In this document: piece by piece, positions 54,083-63,202 of the stretch
How the letters are laid out: each line of letters opens with the position of its first letter
How positions within the stretch are numbered: position 1 is the stretch's first letter
NCBI RefSeq assembly: GCF_031157835.1
Contig: NZ_JAVIDR010000002.1
Span: 348,138 to 412,137, forward strand
Source: Acinetobacter rudis
GTDB lineage: Bacteria; Pseudomonadota; Gammaproteobacteria; Pseudomonadales; Moraxellaceae
Direction: 5' to 3'
Length of the DNA: 64,000 nucleotides
Program-made: the position numbers and the translations under genes
Notes under the pieces: model-generated
Seen by the model: the letters and a program-made list of their open reading frames with translations, nothing else
Database searches by the model: none
Told to the model about the DNA's origin: nothing

Positions 54083-55018
54083 ATGACTGCAGCATTGACA
54101 TTAACGGACTTATCTAAAACCTATAGAAATGGTTTTCAGGCACTTAAAGGCATTAATTTGACTGTACCTGAGGGTGAGTTTTATGCCCTACTTGGGCCAA
54201 ATGGCGCAGGAAAATCAACTACTATTGGTATTATTAGTTCATTAACTCGTAAGACTGCAGGCTCAGTCAATATTTTTGGCTATGATCTCGATCAGCAACC
54301 ATCTCAAGCCAAACAATGTCTTGGCGTTGTACCACAAGAATTCAATTTTGGTCATTTTGAGAAAACTTTAGATATTTTAGTTACTCAAGCAGGTTACTAC
54401 GGTATACCCAAAGCGATTGCGTCACAACGTGCAGAACATTATCTTGAAAAACTTGGTCTTTGGGACAAGCGAGATGTGCAAGCACGTATGCTTTCAGGTG
54501 GGATGAAACGCCGCCTCATGATTGCCCGTGCAATGATGAATGAGCCTAAACTACTCATTTTAGATGAACCAACTGCGGGTGTTGATATTGAGTTACGTCG
54601 TTCCATGTGGGACTTTCTAATCGAAATGAATGAGAAAGGCACCTCAATTATTTTAACAACCCACTATTTAGAAGAAGCAGAAATGCTTTGTCGTAAGATC
54701 GCAATCATTGATCGTGGTGTCATAAAAGAAGACACAACCATGAAAGCTTTCCTCAACCAGTTAAATGAAGAATCATTTATTTTTGACCTTGAACAAGCCA
54801 TTGAACCCTTACAAATTGAAATTGTTGGACTTAAATTTGAGCTCATTGATCCAATGACCTTACAAGTCACCATGGATAAGGCACACAGTCTGAATGACCT
54901 CTTTCTTTTATTTCAAGCGCAAGGCATCCAAGTACGGAGTATGCGTAACAAATCAAACCGACTTGAAGAACTGTTTGTAAAAATGGTTGAAAAAAATCTT
55001 GATGGAGCACAACCATGA
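54083..55018 (+). CDS. ABC-2 type exporter ATP-binding protein
   Basis: 311 residues. Walker A GPNGAGKSTT near 36-45, signature LSGGMKRRLMIARAM, Walker B LLILDEPTAGVD, and switch TTHYLEEAE; a C-terminal extension (about 220-311) is typical of YadG/NodI/DrrA-like exporters. It energises the permease encoded by the next gene, which overlaps by 4 nt. Substrate unknown. GTGGGTGG precedes the start. Confidence 0.92.
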   Translation: MTAALTLTDLSKTYRNGFQALKGINLTVPEGEFYALLGPNGAGKSTTIGIISSLTRKTAGSVNIFGYDLDQQPSQAKQCLGVVPQEFNFGHFEKTLDILVTQAGYYGIPKAIASQRAEHYLEKLGLWDKRDVQARMLSGGMKRRLMIARAMMNEPKLLILDEPTAGVDIELRRSMWDFLIEMNEKGTSIILTTHYLEEAEMLCRKIAIIDRGVIKEDTTMKAFLNQLNEESFIFDLEQAIEPLQIEIVGLKFELIDPMTLQVTMDKAHSLNDLFLLFQAQGIQVRSMRNKSNRLEELFVKMVEKNLDGAQP

Positions 55019-55788
55019 ATTTCAACCAAATGAAGATTGCGCTATTTACTCTAGTGCACAAAGAAATTCGTCGTTTTATGCGTATTTGGCCGCAAACATT
55101 ATTGCCACCAGCAATTACAATGAGCCTATACTTCGTGATTTTTGGTAATTTAGTCGGATCACGCATAGGACAAATGAGTGGTTTTAGCTATATGCAATTC
55201 ATTGTCCCTGGTCTCATCATGATGGCCGTGATTACCAATAGCTATGCTAACGTTTCTTCAAGTTTTTTCAGTGCAAAATTCCAAAAGAGTATTGAAGAAC
55301 TCATTATGAGTCCAGTACCTTTATACCTCGTACTTTGGGGTTATGTCATTGGTGGTGTAACTCGGGGTGTCTTAGTGGGTGCCATTGTCACTGCAATGAG
55401 TTTATTCTTCACTGAACTAACAATACATAATGTCTTCGTGACGGTATATACCATTATTATCACCTCATTGTTATTTTCATTAGGTGGTTTTATTAATGCA
55501 GTTTATGCCAAATCATTTGATGATATTTCCATCATTCCAACCTTTGTACTTACACCGCTTACCTATTTAGGTGGTGTATTCTACTCCATCAGCGCACTTA
55601 GCCCTTTTTGGCAAAATCTGTCGCTGATCAACCCAATCGTCTATATGGTAAATGCTTTTCGATATGGCATTTTGGGACACAGTGATGTCAATGTCAGTAT
55701 TTCACTCATTGTCATCACTCTCTGTTGTGCCATTTTATATGGCATTGCTTATTACTTACTTGCAAATAGTTCGGGAATGCGTGAATGA
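55015..55788 (+). CDS. ABC-2 type exporter permease (YadH-like)
   Basis: 257 residues, six membrane helices, ABC-2 fold. Characteristic segments: [37 protein letters not shown] at the start, [34 protein letters not shown]-like [24 protein letters not shown] near 165-195. The pair resembles E. coli YadG/YadH, of unknown substrate. Overlaps both neighbours by 4 nt (ATGA), so ATPase, permease and queF are translated together. Confidence 0.92.
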   Translation: [257 protein letters not shown]

Positions 55789-56606
55789 CCGTAGAACTCT
55801 CTTTATTAGGTAAAGACACTGTTTACCCTACTGAATATCAACCTGACATTTTATTTCCTATCGCCCGTGCTACTGCACGCGAACAATATAAAGATATTGT
55901 AGGTATTTATCAGGGCCAAGATTGGTGGCATATATTTGAGGTATCTTGGTTAAATCAACATGCTGTCCCACAAGTTGCGATTGCGCGCATGAGCTTGCCT
56001 GCATCATCACCAAACTTAATCGAATCGAAATCACTCAAACTCTATTTTAATAGTTTAAATTTCACTCGCTTTAATAGTCAGGCTGACTTTATTGCTACTG
56101 TAGAGCAAGATCTCTCACGTGCAGCCGAAGCTAAAGTTACAATTGAGCTGTTTCAAGTCGATGATTTAGCAATCTCTCAACCTCAAGGAATATGCCTTGA
56201 TCAATTACAGCCTACTGGCTTCTCTGCCCACCCTGATGCAAGTTTATTAAAGCTTGATCATGAGGCTCAAGATGAACAGATTGAGGAAATACAATTATAT
56301 TCTCATCTGCTCAGAAGCAATTGCCCCGTTACAGGTCAACCAGACTGGGGAACAGTTTTTATTCGCTATCAAGGCAAAAAACCTTGTTATCCAAGTATTT
56401 TGGCTTATATTATTTCTTATCGTCAGCATAATGGCTTTCATGAACAATGTGTTGAGCAAATTTATGCAGACATTTGGCAAAAACTATCTCCAAAGCAACT
56501 CATGGTTTATGCAACGTATACACGACGTGGTGGTTTAGATATTAATCCTTGCCGTGTATCTGATCCATCATGGATGCCAACCCCGATACGTTTAGCTCGT
56601 CAATAA
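55785..56606 (+). CDS. queF: NADPH-dependent preQ0 reductase QueF (long, bimodular type)
   Basis: 273 residues, the size of the duplicated-fold E. coli type. Reduces the nitrile of preQ0 to the amine of preQ1. The catalytic Cys and general acid region is RSNCPVTGQPDWGTVFIRY near 181-199, and the substrate-binding ESKSLKLYFNSLNFTRF near 80-97. The N-terminal start is MTVELSLLGKDTVYP. Overlaps the ABC permease by 4 nt. With queE and queC at 5-6.5 kb the window holds three steps toward preQ1. Confidence 0.96.
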   Translation: MTVELSLLGKDTVYPTEYQPDILFPIARATAREQYKDIVGIYQGQDWWHIFEVSWLNQHAVPQVAIARMSLPASSPNLIESKSLKLYFNSLNFTRFNSQADFIATVEQDLSRAAEAKVTIELFQVDDLAISQPQGICLDQLQPTGFSAHPDASLLKLDHEAQDEQIEEIQLYSHLLRSNCPVTGQPDWGTVFIRYQGKKPCYPSILAYIISYRQHNGFHEQCVEQIYADIWQKLSPKQLMVYATYTRRGGLDINPCRVSDPSWMPTPIRLARQ

Positions 56607-56623
56607 GATATTAAGGAAAATAC

Positions 56624-57274
56624 ATGTCTTTTTTTGGTTTTAATCCATCTGAAAAGTTAATCAACAATATTCATTTTGGTATACAGAAAAAAAACGCATC
56701 TGAACCACTTTACCCTACCCGTGATGAAACTGCTTTATTAATTAATGATGAGATTATTAACGCAATTTTGATTGAAGTTATTCACCGTTTCCCAGTAAGT
56801 GACAAAAGAGAAACAGCTGAAAAGCTTGCAGGTTTTATTCAATCAACTGTTGCTGTATTACTTAAACAACTATTAAGTAAGTCACCAAATGAAGTTGTAA
56901 GACAGTCCATTGAGTTCTCAGAATCAAGCCTATTTAAAGATTCCGCACAAAATACCCGTGTTGGTTTTGCACTTGATTCTAAATTTACTCAAGACCTCAA
57001 AGATCAATTTGCTGAAATTTTGTTAGGCAATGATGTAAACCGTACTGCGTTAAGTGAACTGTATAAACAATTTGCTGATGCAGCGATTCGTCACTTTATG
57101 ACAGACTTCAATAAGACTCTGGATCTAGGGATGATTAAACGCAAAGCTGCAGATCTTGCTACTTCTGCCGTGACTAAAGCCGTTCATATTGCAGTAGATC
57201 GTTTGATTCCTCATTTAACTAAAGAGGAACTTCATGCATTGGCTGAATATCACGACACTTTGTTCTATGTCTAA
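56624..57274 (+). CDS. Conserved-looking cytoplasmic protein of unknown function
   Basis: 216 residues, no signal peptide or membrane helix. Mostly helical with alternating hydrophobic and charged residues (INAILIEVIHRFPVSDKRETAEKLAGFIQSTVAVLLKQLL; AVTKAVHIAVDRLIPHLTKEELHALAEYHDTLF). No family recognised. It lies 18 nt after queF and may be its last operon partner; a strong terminator follows. The ribosome site TAAGGAAAA precedes the ATG. Confidence 0.7.
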   Translation: MSFFGFNPSEKLINNIHFGIQKKNASEPLYPTRDETALLINDEIINAILIEVIHRFPVSDKRETAEKLAGFIQSTVAVLLKQLLSKSPNEVVRQSIEFSESSLFKDSAQNTRVGFALDSKFTQDLKDQFAEILLGNDVNRTALSELYKQFADAAIRHFMTDFNKTLDLGMIKRKAADLATSAVTKAVHIAVDRLIPHLTKEELHALAEYHDTLFYV

Positions 57275-57296
57275 TTTCCCATTGTAAATGAACAAG

Positions 57297-57322
57297 ACCG
57301 AGCAATTGCTCGGTTTTTTTTA
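57297..57322 (+). terminator. Intrinsic terminator before rodA
   Basis: ACCGAGCA/TGCTCGGT (57297-57314) with eight T following. Closes the ABC-queF-hypothetical unit. Confidence 0.92.
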
Positions 57323-57403
57323 TTCAATTTGAGTCTACAGATTGTCTTCAAAGTTGTTTGTGATAGCATGCGTAAAACAAATGTATAATTCACAAATCTG
57401 CTC

Positions 57404-58546
57404 ATGTCACCAAGTTCCCAGTATAAATTTTTACGCCAAGCACCACGTGATGGTTTAAGCACGTCAATGCAACCTACACGTTGGCAACGCTTACACATAG
57501 ATCCATGGTTATGTCTGTTTCTCATCTTGAATGCAGCACTCGGCTTAACTGTGCTTTACAGCGCATCTGCACAAGATACGATGCTTGTCACGCGTCAGGC
57601 GATTAGTTTTGCAATCGGTTTTACCGTCATGATTGCAATGGCTCAAATTCCACCGAAAGTCTATCAAGCCTTTGCACCTTACTTTTATACATTTGGTGTT
57701 GTGTGCTTACTTGCAGTTATGCTTATAGGTGAAGTTCGCATGGGGGCGCGGCGCTGGATTGATATTCCAGGTTTTGGTAGTGTCCAACCAAGTGAATTTA
57801 TGAAAATTGGCATGCCACTGATGATTGCTTGGTTCTTAGCATTAAGACCATTACCCCCAAGCTTCAAGAATGTTGTGATTTCATTACTTTTAATTTGTGT
57901 TCCATTTGTCATGATTGCCAAACAACCAGATCTGGGAACCTCTCTCCTTATTCTTGCTAGTGGCATGTTTGTATTATTTTTAAGTGGATTGTCTTGGAAA
58001 ATGATTGCAGCTGCACTGGCGACTGTAGCCATTGTGATCCCCCCTGCATGGATGTTTTTATTGCATGACTATCAACGTCAACGTGTTTTGACATTATTAG
58101 ACCCTGAAGCGGATGCACTTGGTACAGGTTGGAATATTATTCAATCAAAAACAGCAATTGGTTCTGGTGGATTTAGTGGCAAAGGTTTTTTAGATGGCAC
58201 ACAGGCCCATTTACACTTCCTCCCTGAAGGCCATACTGACTTTGTAATTGCGGCCTACTCTGAAGAATTCGGGCTGATTGGAATCATTATCTTGATTACT
58301 TTATACTTTTGTATGATTTTTAGAACTTTTCAAATTAGCCTACAAAGTTTTCACAATTTTGGACGTCTCGTTGCTGGTGCCTTTGGCTTGTCCTTCTTTG
58401 TTTATGTCTTCGTCAATGCGGGAATGGTGAGTGGCATTTTGCCTGTTGTAGGTGTTCCTTTGCCTTTCATGAGTTATGGCGGAACTGCAATTATTACTTT
58501 AATGGCAACCTTTGGAATTGTCATGTCCATTCATACACATCGTTAA
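57404..58546 (+). CDS. rodA: Peptidoglycan glycosyltransferase RodA (MrdB), SEDS family
   Basis: 380 residues, about ten membrane helices after a cytoplasmic N-terminus (first helix about 37-55). SEDS signatures: PSEFMKIGMPLMIAWFLA, IAKQPDLGTSLLILASG (catalytic-region Asp), GTGWNIIQSKTAIGSGGFSGKGFLDGTQAHLHFLPEGHTDFV, and LPFMSYGGTAII. It polymerises peptidoglycan strands in the elongation machinery together with PBP2. mltB follows 16 nt downstream. Confidence 0.95.
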   Translation: MSPSSQYKFLRQAPRDGLSTSMQPTRWQRLHIDPWLCLFLILNAALGLTVLYSASAQDTMLVTRQAISFAIGFTVMIAMAQIPPKVYQAFAPYFYTFGVVCLLAVMLIGEVRMGARRWIDIPGFGSVQPSEFMKIGMPLMIAWFLALRPLPPSFKNVVISLLLICVPFVMIAKQPDLGTSLLILASGMFVLFLSGLSWKMIAAALATVAIVIPPAWMFLLHDYQRQRVLTLLDPEADALGTGWNIIQSKTAIGSGGFSGKGFLDGTQAHLHFLPEGHTDFVIAAYSEEFGLIGIIILITLYFCMIFRTFQISLQSFHNFGRLVAGAFGLSFFVYVFVNAGMVSGILPVVGVPLPFMSYGGTAIITLMATFGIVMSIHTHR

Positions 58547-58562
58547 TCTGGAATATTGATAT

Positions 58563-59564
58563 ATGTTTAATCAACAATTATGGAAAAAAATTCGTAATAT
58601 CGGTTTATGTAGTGCAGCGCTTTCTTTCACCAGCTTTTGCCAAGCAAATGACTTTTCACAACATCCAGACTACGCCGCTTTCAAACAAAAGACAATGCAA
58701 ACCTATGGCCTAACTGCAGCGCAAGTTGACAATGCCATGTACGGTTCTAGAAACCTACCTAATATTATTAATATTATGAATCGTCCAGGTGAAAGTAAAC
58801 CTTGGTACGACTATAAAGCAATGTTTCTTACAGAAGGTACTATTCGTAAAGGCGTTAACTTTAAAAATCAATATGCCGATACGCTTCGCCGTGCAGAACA
58901 AGAATTTGGTGTTCCTCAAGCCGTTATTTTAGGCATTTTAGGTGTGGAAACAGGCTTTGGGTCTAATAAAGGTGGTTTCATCACCCGTGACGCTTTAGCA
59001 ACGCTTGGTTTTGGTTTCCCTAGACGTGCAGAATACTTCCAAGATGAGCTAGCTGCTCTAATTGCTTGGACATATAAAGATGGCAGCCCAACCAGCTCTG
59101 TTGTTGGCTCATATGCAGGTGCAATTGGCTATCCACAATTTATGCCAAGTAACATTACCAAATATGGCGTTGACTATGATAGTAATGGACATATCGATTT
59201 ACGTAATTCTGCTGTTGATGCAATTGGCTCTATTGCAAATTACATGGTTCAACATGGATGGCAAAAAAATCAGCCTATAGGCTTTCAAGCAAGTTATATG
59301 GGTAACCAACCTGATGAAGTTATTGCTAAGGATCTCAAGCAACCTACCCCCTATGGTGCGATCCGAAAATTAGGGGTTACTCCAATTAACCCTATGGTAA
59401 AAATTGATGACCTCGATATGGTTAATGTCATTCAATTACAAGAGAAATTTGGTCCCGTTTACTATATTACTTACCCAAATTATCAAGTTATTACTGAATA
59501 TAATCGCAGCCGCTTATATGCAACTGCTGTATGGTTATTAGGCACAGAAATCGCCAATAGATAA
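58563..59564 (+). CDS. mltB: Lytic murein transglycosylase B
   Basis: 333 residues. Signal peptide of about 28 residues (CSAALSFTSFCQA), not a lipobox: the Cys residues are not at a lipoprotein cleavage site. SLT-3/MltB catalytic domain: Glu in ILGILGVETGFGSNKGGF near 125-140, then GSYAGAIGYPQFMPSNI and DSNGHIDL. It cleaves glycan strands to anhydro-muropeptides in the periplasm. Between rodA and rlpA, forming the usual elongation/septal cell-wall cluster. Confidence 0.93.
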   Translation: MFNQQLWKKIRNIGLCSAALSFTSFCQANDFSQHPDYAAFKQKTMQTYGLTAAQVDNAMYGSRNLPNIINIMNRPGESKPWYDYKAMFLTEGTIRKGVNFKNQYADTLRRAEQEFGVPQAVILGILGVETGFGSNKGGFITRDALATLGFGFPRRAEYFQDELAALIAWTYKDGSPTSSVVGSYAGAIGYPQFMPSNITKYGVDYDSNGHIDLRNSAVDAIGSIANYMVQHGWQKNQPIGFQASYMGNQPDEVIAKDLKQPTPYGAIRKLGVTPINPMVKIDDLDMVNVIQLQEKFGPVYYITYPNYQVITEYNRSRLYATAVWLLGTEIANR

Positions 59565-59848
59565 GTGTGAAATTTAAAACTTTTATAAATGTCAAGATTT
59601 TTTACTGTGAAATTAATCAAATTTTGGCATTTTTAAAAATATTGTTACAATTTTGATTAATTATTAACCAATATAAGCATTTTTTTGTATTTTTTCGTCG
59701 AGTTTTAAAAATAATACTAGACAGCTTAATAGCTGCATGAATATTATCTCGTACCGTTAAATGTAGTCGCACCATTAAATTTACAGACCTATCGTTTAAA
59801 TTTTCTGTAGTTTAGAAAGTTTATTATAGGGTTCCAAGGAGTTAAAAG
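59565..59848. other. Intergenic region upstream of rlpA with an 11-bp inverted repeat
   Basis: AATTAATCAAA (59611-59621) and TTTGATTAATT (59652-59662) are exact reverse complements separated by 30 nt. AT-rich surroundings; no ORF. rlpA probably has its own promoter, and the ribosome site AAGGAG is at 59837-59842. Confidence 0.5.
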
Positions 59849-60460
59849 ATGCATACATCGCTGAAATATGCGCTTGCATTGGCCACTAGTTTTGGTCTTA
59901 CACAAGCAAATGCCGAGATGGTTCAATCATCTTATTTAAATAATAATGCTGATACTTCAAGTTTAGCATCCCGTGTTGTTAGCAAAGACGCTGCTGGCTT
60001 CAACTCTCGCTTTTCAAACCTAAACAGTTTGGCAATTACTGAAACTTCAGGCGATCAAATCCGTCGCCAAACTATTGCAGCCAAAATTGCAATTCCAGCT
60101 GACGAACCTTCAGTCATTGATAAATTGAACACTGTTGCATCCAACACTGTCCGTAAGTTCAGCCAAACAGGCGTAGCCTCTTGGTACGGTCGTCAATTCC
60201 ATGGTCGTAAGACTGCAAGTGGTGACACTTTCGATATGAACGAATTGACTGCTGCACACCGTAGCTTACCGCTTAACTGTTATATTCGCGTAACCAATAA
60301 AGAAAATGGTAAAAGCGTTGTGGTAAAAGTGAATGACCGTGGTCCATTTCATGGCAACCGTGTTGTAGACTTATCTTATGGTGCAGCAAAGCGCCTAGGA
60401 ATTACCAACTCTGGTACTGCCAAAGTGAATATTGAACGTGTTGATGGCCCTAACTCTTAA
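59849..60460 (+). CDS. rlpA: RlpA-like septal/double-psi beta-barrel lytic transglycosylase
   Basis: 203 residues. Signal peptide about 1-22 (ALATSFGLTQANA). A low-complexity stretch follows, then the RlpA double-psi barrel (about 108-198): GVASWYGRQFHGRKTASGDTFDMNELTAAHRSLPLNCYIRVTN and VKVNDRGPFHGNRVVDLSYGAAKRLGI, with the catalytic Asp in NDRGP. There is no C-terminal SPOR domain and no lipobox, unlike E. coli RlpA. Cleaves denuded glycans at the septum. Confidence 0.88.
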   Translation: MHTSLKYALALATSFGLTQANAEMVQSSYLNNNADTSSLASRVVSKDAAGFNSRFSNLNSLAITETSGDQIRRQTIAAKIAIPADEPSVIDKLNTVASNTVRKFSQTGVASWYGRQFHGRKTASGDTFDMNELTAAHRSLPLNCYIRVTNKENGKSVVVKVNDRGPFHGNRVVDLSYGAAKRLGITNSGTAKVNIERVDGPNS

Positions 60461-60483
60461 TTGGGTTTGACACATTTAACGTA

Positions 60484-60513
60484 AAAAGCCACTTAAAGTG
60501 GCTTTTTTTATTT
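60484..60513 (+). terminator. Intrinsic terminator after rlpA
   Basis: AAAGCCAC (60485-60492) pairs with GTGGCTTT (near 60499-60506), followed by T run. Confidence 0.88.
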
Positions 60514-60685
60514 TAAAAGTTGTCCCGTCCTGAAATAAGCTAGTCATATCCCATAATGATTCGAATAGGTTATTCTAGGCTCTAAACATAGCAGTCAGTT
60601 TTTCAGATTCCCAATAAAACAAAAAGTCAGTAATATGTATTGATAGAATATTTCATAAAAGAATATTACATAAGTGGAGTACAAG

Positions 60686-61180
60686 ATGAAGTCCATAAAT
60701 GAATGGTTTGAGGAGTACAGTGATAGTCATCAAAATCAAACCAACAAAAAGATCCATTGGGTCTGTGTCCCTACGATATTATTCGCCATCATTGGTATAC
60801 TGGCACAGTGGAGCGCAGCCCTGACCGCGCTAATTCTCATCTTAATGTTAGTTTTCTATGCACGACTCGATTTAGTTCTTAGTATCGTAATGGCCATTTT
60901 ACTTGTTCTTATGGCCTGGCTTGTTTTGCTCCTCCCTTTTGGTCAAGGTTTTTATATTGCGTTGTTTGTAATTGCTTGGATCGGACAATTTTATGGACAC
61001 AAAGTTGAAGGAAAAAAACCATCCTTCTTCAAAGATCTACAATTTCTACTTATTGGTCCATTGTGGTGTATGGACGCTTATCTTGCCAAACTATGGCCAA
61101 GTCGATGGAAATCGCGCCAATCATCTCAAATACAATCTTTACCTATGCCTGAATCGCCTCATATAGATTCAATGAGTTAA
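60686..61180 (+). CDS. DUF962 (Mpo1-like) membrane protein
   Basis: 164 residues from ATG 60686, with GTGGAG upstream; a GTG extension from 60674 is less likely. Matches the Mpo1/YGL010w family: SINEWFEEYSDSHQNQTNKKIHWVCVPTILFAIIG, and later FVIAWIGQFYGHKVEGKKPSFFKDLQFLLIGPLWCMD. Four to five membrane helices. Yeast Mpo1 is a 2-hydroxy fatty acid dioxygenase with conserved His residues; the HIHW-like KKIHWVCVP, FYGHKVEG histidines are present here. Bacterial role unproven. Confidence 0.82.
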   Translation: MKSINEWFEEYSDSHQNQTNKKIHWVCVPTILFAIIGILAQWSAALTALILILMLVFYARLDLVLSIVMAILLVLMAWLVLLLPFGQGFYIALFVIAWIGQFYGHKVEGKKPSFFKDLQFLLIGPLWCMDAYLAKLWPSRWKSRQSSQIQSLPMPESPHIDSMS

Positions 61181-61187
61181 ATACATA

Positions 61188-61218
61188 AAAAAAGAGCAAG
61201 TACTTAACTTGCTCTTTT
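61188..61218. terminator. Bidirectional terminator
   Basis: AAGAGCAAGT (61192-61201) pairs with ACTTGCTCTT (61207-61216) with A run before and T run after, between convergent genes. Confidence 0.92.
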
Positions 61219-61241
61219 CAATTCATTCTTACTTCACTGCG

Positions 61242-62129
61242 CTACCGCCATTGCTGATCAATCGCATCAATCAAACGTTGATTCAAGCGCTTCTGCTCCA
61301 CTTGCCAATGCTGTACATCTTCCTCAGATGGCTCACTCTGACCATCCCCTGCACTTAACATCCGTTTGAGTATACTTTTATAGCGATAAGCTGAAACATC
61401 TCCGGTAATATCAGCTCCAACCAAACGACCACTACATGCTTGAATTAAATCAAGCAAATGCTGCTCGGCAAAACTCCCCTGATCCCAATTGGTCTGTACC
61501 ACATCTTGTGAAAATACATCTTTATCTATAGAAAGATAAATAGGTAAATCATGGCCTAACTGTTGTATAAAATCTTGCATCAATGCATCAGGATGCTCAT
61601 ACCCATGCCATGACCCTTGCGCACCAATCCAGCGTGTCCAAGCAGCTGACTGATTCACACTCCAGTAATGCAGTTTGCCACGTATCAGTGAGGTGCAGTG
61701 ATTCTCCCAAGCATGCTTAAGACTAATATCGGGTGAACTTATGCCAATCACATCTATACGTGCAACTTGTGGTAAACGACTTGCCCAATACACCCATGAG
61801 CCACAGTGAATCCCGAGTGGATAACGCATATTATCTGGATGATTATCACAAACAATTAAGTGAATCTGCTCATTTGGGTCTAAGCGAGATAAAAGCGCTT
61901 GCGTAACATGATGATAATCACCACTCCCCAATAAGGTACAACCCAAGGCAGAGGCCGCAGGTAAATGTTGTTCAAGTAAAGTTGTAAACTGTTTAAAAGT
62001 CTTCCACTGACATGAAAAACGAATGCGTTCTTGCCAGTCCTGCAACTCAAGTTGTGCACTCTGTTGTGGCCGACCAGCTGAATCATCGAAATTTAATACC
62101 CAAGCCTGACGCTTTTCGGCCTCCAACAT
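61242..62129 (-). CDS. Ureohydrolase-fold (arginase-like) protein
   Basis: 295 residues from ATG 62129; GGAG lies eight bases upstream and the longer ORF would overlap the previous gene. Arginase-family metal ligands can be traced in diverged form: GSGDYHHVT replaces GGDHS, DNHPDNM matches the DxHxD pattern, and SIDKDVF matches SxDxD; GRLVGADITGDVS matches the final conserved block. It could hydrolyse a guanidino or amide bond, or act as a non-hydrolytic member. It is the last gene of an operon with a GNAT enzyme and a class III transaminase. Confidence 0.75.
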   Translation of the reverse strand: MLEAEKRQAWVLNFDDSAGRPQQSAQLELQDWQERIRFSCQWKTFKQFTTLLEQHLPAASALGCTLLGSGDYHHVTQALLSRLDPNEQIHLIVCDNHPDNMRYPLGIHCGSWVYWASRLPQVARIDVIGISSPDISLKHAWENHCTSLIRGKLHYWSVNQSAAWTRWIGAQGSWHGYEHPDALMQDFIQQLGHDLPIYLSIDKDVFSQDVVQTNWDQGSFAEQHLLDLIQACSGRLVGADITGDVSAYRYKSILKRMLSAGDGQSEPSEEDVQHWQVEQKRLNQRLIDAIDQQWR

Positions 62130-62134
62130 ATTCT

Positions 62135-63193
62135 CTACTCCACTTTTTGTTGATGCCAATGTGCATCTGACTCAAACTTATGTTTAAACTTAGACAGAAC
62201 AAAACGCAAAATGGGCTGTCTAATCCAAACCAAATGACGGGTAAAAGTAAACTCGGCACCCAACTGTGACTTAACCTCTGGATCAATCCACCCTGCAATG
62301 TAAAAGTCTAATTGCTGTTGTTTTGCATAGTTTAAGTTCACAAACCAACTGACAAAATACAAGTTAAATTGCAAAGCTAAGTCATAGTTAAAACCAATAT
62401 ATTTATCAACTAAATTGTTTTGATGAACATAACAAATATTAAAACCCACTAGCTGCTGTTGGGCATGGTAAAAAAAGACTCGGCCTTGTGCCTGCTGATC
62501 TTGTAAGATTTGATCAAAGAATTCAGCCGTCAGCAAATCAAAATGGATCTCACTTTGCTGATATACTTCAAGGTACAAGGCATATAATTCAGCACGAAAT
62601 GCAGCATCCTGAAAACGTGGATCGCCTGTGGCAACAACTTCAACATCTAGCTGCTCCAAACTTCTCAATTTACGTTTTAGATTTTTTCTTCTACTTTTAG
62701 ACAATCGTGATAAATAATCTGCCTGATCCTGAAAATCAATCGCTACATAAGCCAAAGCCTGACCTTCAACAGAAAGAAAACCATGCTGTGTTGCATACTC
62801 AACTAATTGTTGACTATACAGATTGTCCTCAGCACTTAATAAAGGAGAGTCTATAGGCAAGTCCTTAATAATGGTTAAATCTTGGGTCTGCATAGCAACA
62901 GCCAGCCCTTCAATAACCTGCTCTACACTTTGTTCTTGCGGAAAAATTGAATATTCGGTAACTGTCGTTCCCAAAAAACTACTTGGTCGTTGTAATAATT
63001 TAGACCAATAACGATAACCTGGGCTTGCCAACAAACGCTGACGTAAAGGTGTTTCTAGTGTGGTCAACAAATCGAAATTTGTTGAAAAGAAATAATTTCC
63101 ACATTCATGATGCAACTGAAAAGTCGCTGGTGGATGCTTTAAAAAAGCATCCACCAAACTTTGTGGTTCTAACTGATTGCGAAACCTATTCAT
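62135..63193 (-). CDS. GNAT/FemAB-like acyltransferase
   Basis: 352 residues. The C-terminal half (about 150-330) looks like an acyl-CoA N-acyltransferase: SRLSKSRRKNLKRKLRSLEQ basic segment, then LVGFNICYVHQNNLVDKYIGFNYDLALQFNLYFVSWFVNLNYAKQQQLDFYIAG, resembling the FemAB/BioF2-like GNAT arrangement. The N-terminal half (about 1-140) has no clear match. Cytoplasmic. Begins 9 nt after the transaminase stop; the ureohydrolase gene begins 5 nt after its own stop, so the three are one operon. Acyl group and acceptor unknown. Confidence 0.72.
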   Translation of the reverse strand: MNRFRNQLEPQSLVDAFLKHPPATFQLHHECGNYFFSTNFDLLTTLETPLRQRLLASPGYRYWSKLLQRPSSFLGTTVTEYSIFPQEQSVEQVIEGLAVAMQTQDLTIIKDLPIDSPLLSAEDNLYSQQLVEYATQHGFLSVEGQALAYVAIDFQDQADYLSRLSKSRRKNLKRKLRSLEQLDVEVVATGDPRFQDAAFRAELYALYLEVYQQSEIHFDLLTAEFFDQILQDQQAQGRVFFYHAQQQLVGFNICYVHQNNLVDKYIGFNYDLALQFNLYFVSWFVNLNYAKQQQLDFYIAGWIDPEVKSQLGAEFTFTRHLVWIRQPILRFVLSKFKHKFESDAHWHQQKVE

Positions 63194-63202
63194 AGTTAAG
63201 CA

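Noticed and set aside
56295..56538. ORFs on both strands within queF
   Set aside because: Antisense or out-of-frame shadows of a conserved enzyme.
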